64,000 nucleotides of DNA, from assembly GCA_015709675.1 (NCBI GenBank), contig CP054182.1, positions 2,397,448 to 2,461,447 on the forward strand. The letters run 5' to 3'. Below are positions 1-10,751 of this stretch, in pieces (within the stretch, counting starts at the first letter, position 1; each line of letters opens with the position of its first letter). The DNA is from Ignavibacteriales bacterium. GTDB taxonomy: Bacteria > Bacteroidota > Ignavibacteria > Ignavibacteriales > Ignavibacteriaceae. The position numbers and the translations under genes were made by a program. The notes below the pieces were generated by a model. That model saw nothing but the letters and a program-made list of their open reading frames with translations, was not told the DNA's origin and did no database searches.

Positions 1-2
1 AG

Positions 3-1460
3 AATGGTAAAACCATTATTATCGGGGAAAATAAAGGAACCATTATCGGAACCAATACAACCAAGAGTGATGATGCTGAATTGCTTCCGGCAACTTCATT
101 AAAATCTCCAGCGCAGAATACTACTGTCTTTAAGTCTGATATTAAAAATGAAATCAACTTTAGCTGGGACGCTGTTCCGGGGGCACAGAGATACTGGCTT
201 GAGATCGCAAATGAAAATTCAAGTTTCACTGATCTGATATTTAGTCAGGATAACATCGGAATTAACGAGTTCAGGATATATGATGTAAAGAATGACGGAG
301 TATATTATTGGCGAATAACTCCGATTGATAAAGACGGATTTCCAGGCCAGAGAAGCATACCCCGCGTTTTTAAGGTAATAACGGATAATTCTGCTCCCTA
401 TTTGTCAGTATTTTCACCTCTGCCCGGTGAAATTCTGAAAACAGACAAGATTACGATTTCAGGAGAAACAGAGAATTTTGTTGAACTTACTATTAACGAC
501 GAGAAAACCAGCGTTGACTCTTCAGGCAAGTTTTCTAAGTCCTTTGTACTTAAGCCAGGTCCGAACAATGTTGTTTTTTCTCTTAAAGATCTTGCCGCAA
601 ATACTGACACTGTTATCAGAACGTTTTACTATGCTCCTCCGAAAAAACCACGGCTATATTTAAATAATGATATTTCAGAATCTGACAAATCAGAATTTCT
701 TACCAATCTTCTTGAGTTTCCGCTCTCCGGACGGACCGATTCATTATCTCAGATTTTGGTATTTGACGCAGAAGGCAATATTACCTGCAGAACTATGTCA
801 GATTCAATCACAGGTAATTTTGGTGTAATTGTTCCCTTAAAACCTGGCAATAATACCTTTACGTTACTGATTTCGACTCACCTTCGTGATACTTTGAAAT
901 ATCCTTTTTCAGTATTTTCAGATATTATTCCCCCCGTTATCAGTTATTTGGATGAAATCCCCAGTATCTCGCTCAGTGAAGAGCTCAGTCTTAATGTAAA
1001 AGTTGATGATGCTGAGGTTATATATCTCAATGGCAGCAGCAGAAAAATATCATCCCGGACTTTTACCGAGAAAATTACGCTTGCTAACGGCTATAATTAC
1101 ATAAATCTGACTGCCTTTGATAAAGCCGGCAACAGATCCACCCTTGAGAAGATAGTCTTGTTTGATAATGCTTTACCGGAAAAGGTTACCTTAAATTTTC
1201 TGCCTCAGAATGCGGCACCCGATCTCTTCTTCCAGGTAAATGTATCCGTTGACCGGGTTTCGCATGAAACAAGAAGAACTGCATTATATGAATACGCAAT
1301 CGGGGATCGTACCTACTCAGGTATTTTGCGTTTCTCTGAAGTTACTAAGAAATTCACCGATTCATTTTTTATTCCATATGATTATTCAGGAAAAATTCGT
1401 ATCACAAAGATTACGTTTCAGAATTCATCAGGTCTGACTAAAGATTTTACCTTTAACTAA
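3..1460 (+). CDS. FecR/Ig-like secreted protein, 3' part (5' end outside window)
   Basis: The reading frame is open from the left edge (position 3) to the stop at 1458-1460, so this is a gene truncated by the window and not a short gene starting at the TTG at 81. The visible 486 residues contain an Fn3/Ig-like segment with the aromatic pattern RYWLEIA...VYYWRITPIDKDGFPG, followed by several beta-sandwich repeats that look like bacterial Ig domains. The same order and motifs occur in the C-terminal half of the complete paralogue at 8445-10751, which begins with LysM and FecR domains. The missing N-terminus is therefore inferred to carry these too. The stop lies two bases before the downstream PKD gene, implying co-transcription. 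Likely periplasmic or surface-associated; function unknown. Confidence 0.8.
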   Translation, partial: NGKTIIIGENKGTIIGTNTTKSDDAELLPATSLKSPAQNTTVFKSDIKNEINFSWDAVPGAQRYWLEIANENSSFTDLIFSQDNIGINEFRIYDVKNDGVYYWRITPIDKDGFPGQRSIPRVFKVITDNSAPYLSVFSPLPGEILKTDKITISGETENFVELTINDEKTSVDSSGKFSKSFVLKPGPNNVVFSLKDLAANTDTVIRTFYYAPPKKPRLYLNNDISESDKSEFLTNLLEFPLSGRTDSLSQILVFDAEGNITCRTMSDSITGNFGVIVPLKPGNNTFTLLISTHLRDTLKYPFSVFSDIIPPVISYLDEIPSISLSEELSLNVKVDDAEVIYLNGSSRKISSRTFTEKITLANGYNYINLTAFDKAGNRSTLEKIVLFDNALPEKVTLNFLPQNAAPDLFFQVNVSVDRVSHETRRTALYEYAIGDRTYSGILRFSEVTKKFTDSFFIPYDYSGKIRITKITFQNSSGLTKDFTFN

Positions 1461-1462
1461 CA

Positions 1463-4400
1463 ATGAGAGAGCATAATTTGATTTTTTCATTCCGGTCTCA
1501 TGCTGTCACTCTTTCGTTCTTTTTTCTCTTTTTAACGGGCATAACTCTCTCCCAGGAAAATATTTTTCTGGTAACCTACGGACCTAATGCTCCTACCCGT
1601 GAAGGTGATGATGATTTTAAGCAGATACTGTTTCTTAAAATTCCCTCATCGCTTAAAGACAGCGTTTATCTGCGGATTTTTGATGCCGATATTGGCGGGG
1701 GGCTGGATTCTCCTTTTGATAAGTTTGATACACAGACCAGATTTGCTTTATATGGAGGTGCCGGAGTTTATTCAGACAGGACAATCAGAGAGCAATCCAC
1801 TTCTCCCGTTTCTCTGAATAACGGAGTGCTTATTCAGGAGAGTATATACGGATCTGATCCGTTTCTGGATAATAAATGGTTTAATTTTGCTTATTTTTCA
1901 CCTTCCCGTGGCGAACTGATTGACGGCTACTACTACTTTAAACTGGTTGTTGAAGGTATTTCAGGGAATGATGGTAATCTGTTTGATGTTGCCCTCAGTC
2001 TGCAGGATAAAAGGAATATTGCGCCTGAAGGATCTGATCTTCTGACATTCACGCCCACACTGCGCCTTCCCGGCAAAGGAATATTCGCCGAAATGAAATT
2101 CCTGGTGCCCGTTTATACTGATGAACTTATTATCAAAAACTTCGATCTGGCAGGCGGTAAAGTTGCTGTTGAAACACCTTTCCGTTCAAATCTGACTATA
2201 GTATCGTCAGGACAGGACCAGTGGGCTGAAAGTAATATGACTTTTGATCAGAGGGAAAAGGGGAAATACAGCGCACTGAAATTTGAAGGCGGAGGCGAAA
2301 TTCCTAATGATGCAACTTTTCATATTGTTACCAAGGATAATGAGCCGGTACCTTTTATCCTGCCATTTGCTGTGCGCAAACCTAACAGACGTCCGATACC
2401 CGTTGAATTGATTAAAACACTATCCGACTGTTATACCGTGGTCTTTGATGGCTCGAAGTCAACTGATCCGGATGGTGAATCTTTATCGTTCTTTTGGGAT
2501 TTCGGCGATGGGAAAACCGGACAGGGTACACGAATCGCGCATACATATGAGAAATTCGGAACGTATCAGGCTGAACTGATTGTATCTGATGCATCCGGTC
2601 AGGTGGGGAACAGTTCAATAAAGAATTTTACGGTTGTTCTTAACGTGCCTCCGGATGCTGAAGCTGGTAAGGATCGTATCATTGCTCCTAATGAGGTCAT
2701 TCAGTTATCTGCCTCAGATTCAAAAGATGCCGATGGTCAGATAGTCCGTTATTTGTGGGAGTTCAGTGACGGTACTAAAGCCGAGGGTATGAATATCAGC
2801 AAGAGCTTCGTTAAGCCGGGTATATATGATGTTTTTCTGCGAATTGAAGATAATTCAGATTCCCCTTGTAATTTTGATACCGATCAGTTAAAAATCTGGG
2901 TAAATGCTCAGCCGGTTGTTGATGTCGGCAGTGATATTATTGCCGCGGTCAATCAGGAAATAACTCTGAACGGCAACAAAAGCACCGACTCTGATGGTGA
3001 GATAGCCCAATATACCTGGGATTTTGGTGACGGAAATAAAGGCAGCGGGCTGATTGTTAATCATAAATATGATAAGCCTGGTAAATATACTGTAACTCTG
3101 GTTGTGACGGATAATACCGAAGTTACTAATAATTCTGCTTCTGATAAACTTGTCGTTACAGTTAACGATCAGCCGGTTGCTGCAGCAGGACCTGATATAA
3201 CCGTTGCGGCAGGAGAAGTAACGCAGTTTGACGGAGGTAAATCTGTTGACCGTGATGGTAAACTGATTGATTTTAACTGGACGTTCGGCGACGGGAATAA
3301 AGCAAACGGGCAGAAAGTGACCCACACCTATAAAGCACCGGGTAAATATCCTGTTATCCTTACGGTACGTGATAATTCTACATCAATTTCTGATTTGCAT
3401 ACAGATACACTGCTGGTAACGGTGAACTATCCCCCGGTATCAAAAGCCGGCCCCGATCAATACGTAACCAAAAGCCTCGTAAAACTTGATGGTACTGGTT
3501 CATCTGATGAGGATGGTACCATTACAGCATACTTGTGGAATTTTGGTGATAACACTACTTCATCCGAAGCTGCTCCGGAGAAAGTATATATAAAACCAGG
3601 TACGTATAAAGTTACACTGAAGGTAACTGATGATACAAAAGTTTCAAGTAATTCAACAACAGATGAACTTACCATAACCATAAATGCAAAACCTGTGGCT
3701 GATGCCGGCCCTGATAAAATTTCAGCACCAGGTGAATCTGTGAGTTTTGACGGAGGAGGATCAAAGGACTCCGATGGTTCAGTCGTACGCTATCTCTGGA
3801 ATTTCGGTGATGGTAAATCAGCTGAGGGTAAAACTGTAACGCACGTTTTTGAGAAGAGCGGTACCTATCTGGTTTCGTTAAAAGTTTTTGACAATTCCGG
3901 GCATGAAGAAGCGTTCGATATGGACGAAGCGGTTATCACGGTGAATGCCCCTCCTGTGGTTATACCAGGACCGGATATCATTGCCGCGCCTCTGGATGTT
4001 ATAACCTTTGATGCTGGCCGTTCATTCGACAGGGATGGTAAAATTCAATCTTATGAGTGGAGTTTTTCTGATACATCAGCTGTGTTTAAGGGGGCAATTG
4101 TAAAAAGAAGTTTCACTAAACCCGGTACATATAAAGCTGCACTCTCAGTTGTTGATGACGGAAAAGCGAACAATTCACGTCAGGAATCTTCACTGCGTGT
4201 TGTCATCAATTCAGAACCGATTTCAAAAGCCGGAACTGATCTGGTTACCTGTGATAATACCGTTCGCTTTGATGGTTCCGGTTCATCAGATCCTGATGGC
4301 AACCCATTACTCTATATCTGGGATTTTGGTGATGGTTCTCCTGCGGATACAGGTCTGATAGCATACCATACCTATCGGAAGCCGGGGACCTATCCTGTTA

Positions 4401-6319
4401 TACTCACTGTTGATGATGGACTGAAACTGAAAAATTCTGTTCATTCCTCCGCGATGACAGTAGAAATAAATCAGGCACCCGTTGCTGAAGCCGGGCCTGA
4501 TAAAGTTGTCTGTTCCGGTGAGATTGTTTTATTCGACGGCTCCGGCTCCTATGACCCGGATGGCGGTCTGCTTAAATACTTCTGGGATTTTGGCGATGGC
4601 ACCACTGCTGAAGGTCAGAACCCGACGAAAATCTATAAAGATGCCGGAACCTATCAGATTACTCTCTCAGTGAAGGATGATTCAAATCTTCCGTGCAATA
4701 CTGATATTGACCAGATGATTGTTACTGTTGCTGAAGCTCCGACGGCAGATGCAGGCACAGATCAGACTGTTTGCGCTAATACGATTGTCAACTTTGATGG
4801 TTCTAATTCAAAAGACTTTGATGGCGTGATTAATAATTTTGAATGGGATTTTGGTGATGGAACCACTGGAGGAGGAGCAAAACCTACTCATGTATATACT
4901 AAACCAGGTGTTTACCGTGTTCTGCTTACCGTTACCGGTGATAATGTCGGTGAATGCGACAATATGGGCAGAGATGAACTTATTGTGACAGTGCTGGCAG
5001 CTCCGGTTGCAAAAATGAAATTTGAAAAAATTGCAGCACTTAACGCTGCGGTTATTTTTGACGGATCACAGTCAACTACCGCGACCGGGAAAATCATTGA
5101 ATATATTTGGGATTTCGGAGACGGAACAACCGCTTCAGGTATTAATGTTAGGAAGAGCTATAATAAATATGGCAAATTCTTTGTAAAACTTACCGTGAAA
5201 ACTGATGCGAATTCAGGATGCGAATCAACCAGCGTGATTGATTATATTATAGTGAATAATCCTCCGGTGGCAGATGCAGGTGACCCCGTGCTGGCAGGAG
5301 TGAATGATATTGTGGTCTTCAACGGAAGCCGATCAAATGACGCTGATGGTTCCGTGGTCTTTCATCACTGGAATTTTGCCGATGGTGATACTGCAACTGG
5401 CCTGCAGGTCAGACATCAGTTCAGAACCGGGGGTACTTATATCGTAAAATTGACGGTTAAGGATAATACGAGTTTATCAAATAATACCAGCCAGGATACC
5501 CTTCTTGTGGTTATTAACGAAGCACCTGTCCCGGTTATTGATATACCAGAATGGGGAGGAGTAAATAAGGAACTACTTTTCAAGGCTGACCGTTCGTTTG
5601 ATAAAGATGGTTCGATTTCCTCATATCTGTGGAATTTTGGAAACGGAAATACAGGAAACGGTGCATCAGTAACACCAGTCTATACTAAACCCGGTTCTTA
5701 TGAAGTTACTTTAACAGTAAAGGATAACCGTGATTTGTCAAACAGTTCTAAAACTGTATCACGAATCATTCGCATTAATCATCCTCCGTTTAGTTATGCC
5801 GGTCCTGATATGGTTGTTTGTCCTGATGAAAAAATCACATTCGACGGAAGCGGTTCGTTCGATCAGGATGGCACAATTCAGAAATATGTCTGGGATTTTG
5901 GTAACGGCAGCACTGCTGAGGGAGAGAAAGTACAGTATGCTTTTAATAAAAGCGGTACATATACTGTAAAATTAACTGTTCATGATAATTCGGGGTTACC
6001 TGAAGGCAGGGTTACCGATGAATTAATTGTTCATGTTAATGCATCACCAATAGCTGACGCGGGTGAGTATACAACAGTCTATACCGGGGGTGCTCACGAT
6101 GCGGTAATGTTCGACGGACGAAAATCCAAGGATCCTGATGGCGGAACACTTCAGTACCATTGGGATTTCGGAGACGGAAACTCGGCCGTTGGGGCAGTTG
6201 TAAGCCACTATTTTAGTAAACCTGGCCAGTTTAAGGTGAAACTAACCGTAAAAGACGGAAGCGGCAAGGTTTGCGGTGAATCCAGCGATGAAAGACTATT
6301 GAATGTCATTAAACGTTAA
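1463..6319 (+). CDS. Giant secreted protein with 15 PKD repeats
   Basis: The 1618-residue product starts with a hydrophobic signal segment (about residues 8-30, ending LTLSQE-like). A non-repetitive N-terminal domain of roughly 280 residues follows, with acidic motifs such as EGDDDF and RIFDADIGGG. From about residue 315 to the end there are 15 PKD domains of about 85 residues, each with the core pattern FDGS.S.D.DG...Y.WDFGDG and a closing GTY.V.LTV.D. No C-terminal type IX sorting domain or membrane anchor is visible; the protein ends right after the last PKD unit. PKD arrays are generally extracellular spacer, adhesion or glycan-contact modules. The upstream FecR-type gene ends two bases before the start and a histidine kinase follows 38 bases downstream. 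A full paralogue lies at 10748-15598. The binding partner is unknown. Confidence 0.88.
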   Translation: MREHNLIFSFRSHAVTLSFFFLFLTGITLSQENIFLVTYGPNAPTREGDDDFKQILFLKIPSSLKDSVYLRIFDADIGGGLDSPFDKFDTQTRFALYGGAGVYSDRTIREQSTSPVSLNNGVLIQESIYGSDPFLDNKWFNFAYFSPSRGELIDGYYYFKLVVEGISGNDGNLFDVALSLQDKRNIAPEGSDLLTFTPTLRLPGKGIFAEMKFLVPVYTDELIIKNFDLAGGKVAVETPFRSNLTIVSSGQDQWAESNMTFDQREKGKYSALKFEGGGEIPNDATFHIVTKDNEPVPFILPFAVRKPNRRPIPVELIKTLSDCYTVVFDGSKSTDPDGESLSFFWDFGDGKTGQGTRIAHTYEKFGTYQAELIVSDASGQVGNSSIKNFTVVLNVPPDAEAGKDRIIAPNEVIQLSASDSKDADGQIVRYLWEFSDGTKAEGMNISKSFVKPGIYDVFLRIEDNSDSPCNFDTDQLKIWVNAQPVVDVGSDIIAAVNQEITLNGNKSTDSDGEIAQYTWDFGDGNKGSGLIVNHKYDKPGKYTVTLVVTDNTEVTNNSASDKLVVTVNDQPVAAAGPDITVAAGEVTQFDGGKSVDRDGKLIDFNWTFGDGNKANGQKVTHTYKAPGKYPVILTVRDNSTSISDLHTDTLLVTVNYPPVSKAGPDQYVTKSLVKLDGTGSSDEDGTITAYLWNFGDNTTSSEAAPEKVYIKPGTYKVTLKVTDDTKVSSNSTTDELTITINAKPVADAGPDKISAPGESVSFDGGGSKDSDGSVVRYLWNFGDGKSAEGKTVTHVFEKSGTYLVSLKVFDNSGHEEAFDMDEAVITVNAPPVVIPGPDIIAAPLDVITFDAGRSFDRDGKIQSYEWSFSDTSAVFKGAIVKRSFTKPGTYKAALSVVDDGKANNSRQESSLRVVINSEPISKAGTDLVTCDNTVRFDGSGSSDPDGNPLLYIWDFGDGSPADTGLIAYHTYRKPGTYPVILTVDDGLKLKNSVHSSAMTVEINQAPVAEAGPDKVVCSGEIVLFDGSGSYDPDGGLLKYFWDFGDGTTAEGQNPTKIYKDAGTYQITLSVKDDSNLPCNTDIDQMIVTVAEAPTADAGTDQTVCANTIVNFDGSNSKDFDGVINNFEWDFGDGTTGGGAKPTHVYTKPGVYRVLLTVTGDNVGECDNMGRDELIVTVLAAPVAKMKFEKIAALNAAVIFDGSQSTTATGKIIEYIWDFGDGTTASGINVRKSYNKYGKFFVKLTVKTDANSGCESTSVIDYIIVNNPPVADAGDPVLAGVNDIVVFNGSRSNDADGSVVFHHWNFADGDTATGLQVRHQFRTGGTYIVKLTVKDNTSLSNNTSQDTLLVVINEAPVPVIDIPEWGGVNKELLFKADRSFDKDGSISSYLWNFGNGNTGNGASVTPVYTKPGSYEVTLTVKDNRDLSNSSKTVSRIIRINHPPFSYAGPDMVVCPDEKITFDGSGSFDQDGTIQKYVWDFGNGSTAEGEKVQYAFNKSGTYTVKLTVHDNSGLPEGRVTDELIVHVNASPIADAGEYTTVYTGGAHDAVMFDGRKSKDPDGGTLQYHWDFGDGNSAVGAVVSHYFSKPGQFKVKLTVKDGSGKVCGESSDERLLNVIKR

Positions 6320-6357
6320 AACAAAGTTTATTTAAGGTAAAAGAAGGCAGTACTACC

Positions 6358-8400
6358 ATGAATCTTTCCTGGCAGAAGAAGTTATTTATTTTCGCTATTC
6401 TTACTTCCATTATTCCTCTGTTCATTTCAGGTTATGTCATGATTTCCATGACTGATGAAGAACTTAAGAGCAGTACGAATAATGAACTGATATCTACTAC
6501 AGGTGCGGTAGCAGGAGAGCTAAATAATCTGCTGCTGAATACCTGGCTGGCTCCGCTTGAAATCGTAAAATCCGGTCTGGAAAATCCTTCCTTAGGTCCT
6601 GCAGAAAAAGAGGCATTACTTAATTCGATTGTTAAGAATGTGGAAGGATTTGTTTATACCGGAGTCTATTTTGAGATGAGTCCCGGTGATTTCCAGAATG
6701 CACTCTCCGCATTTAAGCCGTCCTCAAATACTGCCATTTCGGTAAATACTCCGGAATACAGAGGAGCGATTGGCGGAGTCCCTGAAGATATCGTCAAAAT
6801 GCTTGAGAAGAAATCTGAGAGCGGAATGGCATATATTCTCAGTGATCCGCGTTACAATCAGAATATACAGACATGGCTGATGGAGTGTATCGTTGATATT
6901 AAAATAAGCGGTGCACCGAGAGGTATTCTTATTGCCAGAATTAATCTGAACGATTTTTTTGCCAGACTGCGTAATAACCCATTTAACAAAACAGGGAAAC
7001 TGTATATCATCAACGGGGAGGGTGAAAATATAGCATCTGAGGGAAAAGAAAACCTGTCTCAGTTAAAAATTGTTCAGGATATTAAAACCCTGATTGCGCA
7101 AAAACTCAGATCCAACGGTGTTACAAGTTATGAAACGCCGGACGGGCAGGTTAAAGTTGCCAGTTTTTCTTTCCCTGAAAACCTTGACTGGGTGGTATTC
7201 GCGGAAAAGGATGAGGATGTTGCATACGCTACAGTTGATAAAATGACCTTCACGCTGTGGGTACTGGTTGCTCTTGGTCTTTTTGTTGGTATCGGAGGAG
7301 CACTCGTTTCAGGAGGCGTTATCAGTCAGCCAATCAGAAAACTTCGCAATATTGCGGAGACAATATCATCAGGTAATTTTGATGTTGAGGTTGAGTATAA
7401 GGCAAATGATGCAATTGGAACTCTGGGTAATACGCTGGTTTCGATGGCACACTCACTTAAAGAAAGCTTTAAGAAGATAGCCCTCCAGAATAAGGAACTT
7501 GAAGAATACAGTAAAACACTTGAAATTAAAGTCGAAGAGAGAACGATTGAGTTAAAAGATAAAAACACTGAACTCGAAAAAACTCTTATACAGTTAAAAG
7601 AAACGCAGGCACAACTTGTAATGCAGCAGAAACTTGCATCACTTGGTGCACTGACCGCCGGTATCGCTCATGAAATTAAAAACCCGCTGAACTTTGTTAA
7701 TAACTTTGCAAAACTCACAACAGGCCTGGTGGATGAACTTCATGAAGAAATTGACCGGGTAAAAACCGATCCCGCTAAAATTGATGCAGGATATCTTGAA
7801 GAAATCTTTGGTGATATTAAAACTAATGTCACCAAGATAGGTGAACATGGTGCGCGTGCAGATAATATCGTAAAAGGAATGCTTGAGCACTCCAGAGGAG
7901 ATACAGGTGAATTCCAGATGACTGATCTGAACGGGCTTCTTGCCGAGTCGCTTGATAACGGTTATAATGCAGTTAAAAATAACCGCTCTGGTTTCTTATG
8001 TGAATTAAAGAAGACTTTTGATTCTTCCATTGAGAAGATAAATATCAATCCTCAGACTTTCAGCCGGGTAATGGTTAATATTTTTGAAAATGCATTTTAT
8101 GCAATGTTCAAAAAAGGTGAGGCGAAAGGATCAGGTTATAAACCCGAACTTGAACTGATTACAAAAAAATCAGGTGAGGAGGTTGAAATCAGGATTAAGG
8201 ATAATGGTACCGGTATTCCTCAGAGTGTAATTGATAAAGTGTTTGAACCATTTTTCACTACAAAGCCGACTGGTGAAGGCACCGGACTTGGACTGTCTCT
8301 CAGTTATGATATTATAACACAGATTCATAAAGGCAAGTTGTCAGTTGCTTCAGTTGAAGGCGAATCTACAGAATTTATTATTACGATTCCTGTTTCTTAA
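6358..8400 (+). CDS. Transmembrane sensor histidine kinase (Cache-HAMP-HisKA-HATPase)
   Basis: The 680-residue protein has TM1 at about residues 8-28, a periplasmic sensor of about 270 residues that resembles a double Cache domain, and TM2 at about 298-322. A HAMP linker (QPIRKLRNIAETISSGNFD) and a coiled coil (about 377-425) follow. The H-box carries the phosphoacceptor His438 in AGIAHEIKNPLNF. The N-box (NIFENAFYAMF, about 575), G1 (DNGTGIP), F (FEPFFTTKP) and G2 (GEGTGLGLSLS) boxes are all intact, so it should be an active kinase. There is no receiver domain and no response regulator gene next to it, so it is an orphan kinase here. It sits between two paralogous FecR-PKD gene pairs, which suggests that it senses or controls that envelope system; this is inference. 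Confidence 0.93.
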   Translation: MNLSWQKKLFIFAILTSIIPLFISGYVMISMTDEELKSSTNNELISTTGAVAGELNNLLLNTWLAPLEIVKSGLENPSLGPAEKEALLNSIVKNVEGFVYTGVYFEMSPGDFQNALSAFKPSSNTAISVNTPEYRGAIGGVPEDIVKMLEKKSESGMAYILSDPRYNQNIQTWLMECIVDIKISGAPRGILIARINLNDFFARLRNNPFNKTGKLYIINGEGENIASEGKENLSQLKIVQDIKTLIAQKLRSNGVTSYETPDGQVKVASFSFPENLDWVVFAEKDEDVAYATVDKMTFTLWVLVALGLFVGIGGALVSGGVISQPIRKLRNIAETISSGNFDVEVEYKANDAIGTLGNTLVSMAHSLKESFKKIALQNKELEEYSKTLEIKVEERTIELKDKNTELEKTLIQLKETQAQLVMQQKLASLGALTAGIAHEIKNPLNFVNNFAKLTTGLVDELHEEIDRVKTDPAKIDAGYLEEIFGDIKTNVTKIGEHGARADNIVKGMLEHSRGDTGEFQMTDLNGLLAESLDNGYNAVKNNRSGFLCELKKTFDSSIEKININPQTFSRVMVNIFENAFYAMFKKGEAKGSGYKPELELITKKSGEEVEIRIKDNGTGIPQSVIDKVFEPFFTTKPTGEGTGLGLSLSYDIITQIHKGKLSVASVEGESTEFIITIPVS

Positions 8401-8444
8401 AAGAAACCGGGAAACGACTTTTTTTTAATGATGTCAGACATACA

Positions 8445-10751
8445 ATGATTAAACAAATATTTTTTGTGTTAATGATTTTTCATGGGGTGCTTCTTTTCGG
8501 ACAGTCCGAAATTAAAGTTGTGGTGAAATCAGGGGAGACCGTGCGAGATATAGCGCGGGAACATCTTAAAGATCCGGATCTTTGGGAAGAGATTCTCAGA
8601 AGCAACAATCTGAAATCTCCGGAGCAGGTGAAACCGGGAATGACTCTGGTGATTCCGGTTGAATCCATCCTGAAAGCGAAAAATCAGATTTCTAAAGCGC
8701 TTAAAGCAATCAATGACGCAACCGAAGCCGGAGCAAAAACATTTGCTGCACAAAGCATTAATACGGCTATTGAACTCTATAATGAGGCTCTGGCTGAGCG
8801 AAAAGCCGGTAACTGGAAAAAGAGTTTCGATAAAGCAGTGCTTGCTGAGAAGCAGGCCGGAGAGGCTAAAAAACTTGCTGAATCAAAAAGCAAAACAACA
8901 TCAGACGCGACCGTTGCCAGCGGAAAAGGAAAGATTGAATCCAAGAAACCCGCAGATCCGTTGTGGAAAGATGCCCCTGTGCGCTCAAAACTTTTTGAGA
9001 ATGACCGTCTGAGAACTCTTTCAAATTCATTTGCCGAGATTCTCTTTCAGGATAACAGTAAGATAAAACTGAGCGAAAACTCACAGCTGGTGATACAGAA
9101 AGCAAGAGTTGATCTGCTTCAGAATAAATCTGAGTCTGAAGTGAAACTCGAAAAAGGAAATGCATTTGCATTCCTTTCCGGTAAATCACCTAAAAAAGAT
9201 TTCAAGGTATCAGTTCCGGGTGCGGAAACTGAGGTAAATTCCAAGGCATTTTTTCTGAAAAAAGAAGAGAAATCAACAAAGATTGCCAACTATGATGGTG
9301 AGATCGCACTGAAAGGCAAGGGTAAATCAGTTGTTGTTAAAGAAAATCAGGGTTCTACGGTTAGTGATAATGGTAGTGTCTCGGATCCAAAGAACCTGCT
9401 TCCGTCACCAGGTATAAAATTCCCGGAGAATAATGCCAAGTATCTTGCTGATACAATCTCGTTTGCATGGAATCCCGTAACCGGTGCAAGAAGATACTGG
9501 TTTCAGTTAGCAACTGATAAGGATTTTAATAATCCTGTTTTTACATCTAAAACTCTGACGGTTACTTCCTATAAACTGACGCTTGAGCCGGGTGTCTATT
9601 ATTGGCAGGTGTCCGCAGAGGATGCCGATGGTTTTCCAGGGCCATATACTAAACCCTCAGTATTGTTTGTTGAATCGAAGACAACCTATGCTTACTTAAC
9701 CATCCAAAGTCCGCAGAATGAAACAGTTACCGATAAAGATGAAATTCTTGTTACCGGAGCTACCGATCTTGCGAATACTATCGAAATCAACAGTAATAAA
9801 GTTGATGTTGACCCGAATACCGGTTCATTCTCATTACCTGTAAAACTTACAAAAGGTAATAATTCAATAGTTGTTAAGGCAGTTAATCCTAATGGCGGAG
9901 AAAATTCCGTTACACTCAGAATCAAGTATGAAGTTGATTCAGTTATAGCTCTGCAATTTGATCCGTCTTTACTTAAAGATATGAGTGGCAGTTATATCAT
10001 CCCTTCTTCTGAATTCGTATTGCGCGGAACAACAAACGCCTCTGCTCAGGTTCTGCTCAGATCAACGGTTCAGAATTACCACCTGAAGACCTTTAGTAAT
10101 GAAAACGGGGAATTCACATTCACTCTTCAAAAGTTTACCAGGGCAGATTCGTTTTATACTACTATAGTTAGCCGTTCCGGCCACAGATCTGTATTTGCCG
10201 ACCGGTTTGTTCTTGATGATGTGCAGCCGGTTATTACGTTAAGCAGCGAGCCTCCTCAATTTACCAATAAAAAAATGCTTGAAATAACAGGCTCCTGCAA
10301 TAATGTCAGAACTATTGAAGTTGCTTCTGGTGAGGCAGTTATTAATGGCGAAACATTTTCGTACCGTACCGAACTCAGGCCGGGTCAGAATCAGATTGAC
10401 CTGACTGCTGTTGCTCCAAATGGCAGAACCATGGTTATCAGACGGAATATATATCTTGATCTTGAAGCACCTGTTCTGGGTGCTTATAACATGACTCCGC
10501 TAAAAGTGCCTGCAGACCGTTATATTACCGTTACCATAGCTGCTACTGATATTTCAGGCTTAAAGCGGACAGCCAAACTTATCTATTCCGCCGGAGAGGA
10601 TGTATTTTCAGAGACACTGCTGTATAATGATGCGGCAGGAATGTATCAGGGCAGATTTCTGGTCCGGGCAAAAACTAATACGGATTTAATTCTCAGGTCT
10701 GTTCTTCTGGAGGACTATTTTGGCAATTTCAAAGAGTACAAACTGAAATGA
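8445..10751 (+). CDS. LysM-FecR-Ig-like secreted protein
   Basis: The 768-residue protein has a signal peptide (about 1-20). A LysM domain at about 23-72 (SGETVRDIAREHL...W..I...N, then PGMTLVIP) should bind peptidoglycan. An Ala/Lys-rich helical stretch (about 75-150) is followed by a FecR domain at about 178-310 (DRLRT..NSFAEILFQDNSKIKLSENS). The C-terminal half is made of Fn3/bacterial Ig-like sandwiches, including the YWF...VYYWQVSAEDADGFPG segment shared with the truncated gene at the left edge. It lacks the membrane-spanning anti-sigma arrangement of true FecR regulators, so FecR is probably used here as an envelope structural module. Its stop codon overlaps the start of the following PKD gene (ATGA), so the pair is translationally coupled. 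Function unknown. Confidence 0.85.
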   Translation: MIKQIFFVLMIFHGVLLFGQSEIKVVVKSGETVRDIAREHLKDPDLWEEILRSNNLKSPEQVKPGMTLVIPVESILKAKNQISKALKAINDATEAGAKTFAAQSINTAIELYNEALAERKAGNWKKSFDKAVLAEKQAGEAKKLAESKSKTTSDATVASGKGKIESKKPADPLWKDAPVRSKLFENDRLRTLSNSFAEILFQDNSKIKLSENSQLVIQKARVDLLQNKSESEVKLEKGNAFAFLSGKSPKKDFKVSVPGAETEVNSKAFFLKKEEKSTKIANYDGEIALKGKGKSVVVKENQGSTVSDNGSVSDPKNLLPSPGIKFPENNAKYLADTISFAWNPVTGARRYWFQLATDKDFNNPVFTSKTLTVTSYKLTLEPGVYYWQVSAEDADGFPGPYTKPSVLFVESKTTYAYLTIQSPQNETVTDKDEILVTGATDLANTIEINSNKVDVDPNTGSFSLPVKLTKGNNSIVVKAVNPNGGENSVTLRIKYEVDSVIALQFDPSLLKDMSGSYIIPSSEFVLRGTTNASAQVLLRSTVQNYHLKTFSNENGEFTFTLQKFTRADSFYTTIVSRSGHRSVFADRFVLDDVQPVITLSSEPPQFTNKKMLEITGSCNNVRTIEVASGEAVINGETFSYRTELRPGQNQIDLTAVAPNGRTMVIRRNIYLDLEAPVLGAYNMTPLKVPADRYITVTIAATDISGLKRTAKLIYSAGEDVFSETLLYNDAAGMYQGRFLVRAKTNTDLILRSVLLEDYFGNFKEYKLK

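Noticed and set aside
2412-5969. Several ORFs of 60-145 codons on both strands inside the first PKD gene (e.g. 2888-3325 minus)
   Set aside because: They lie fully inside the PKD frame, have low-complexity composition caused by the repeats, and have no domain or start signal.
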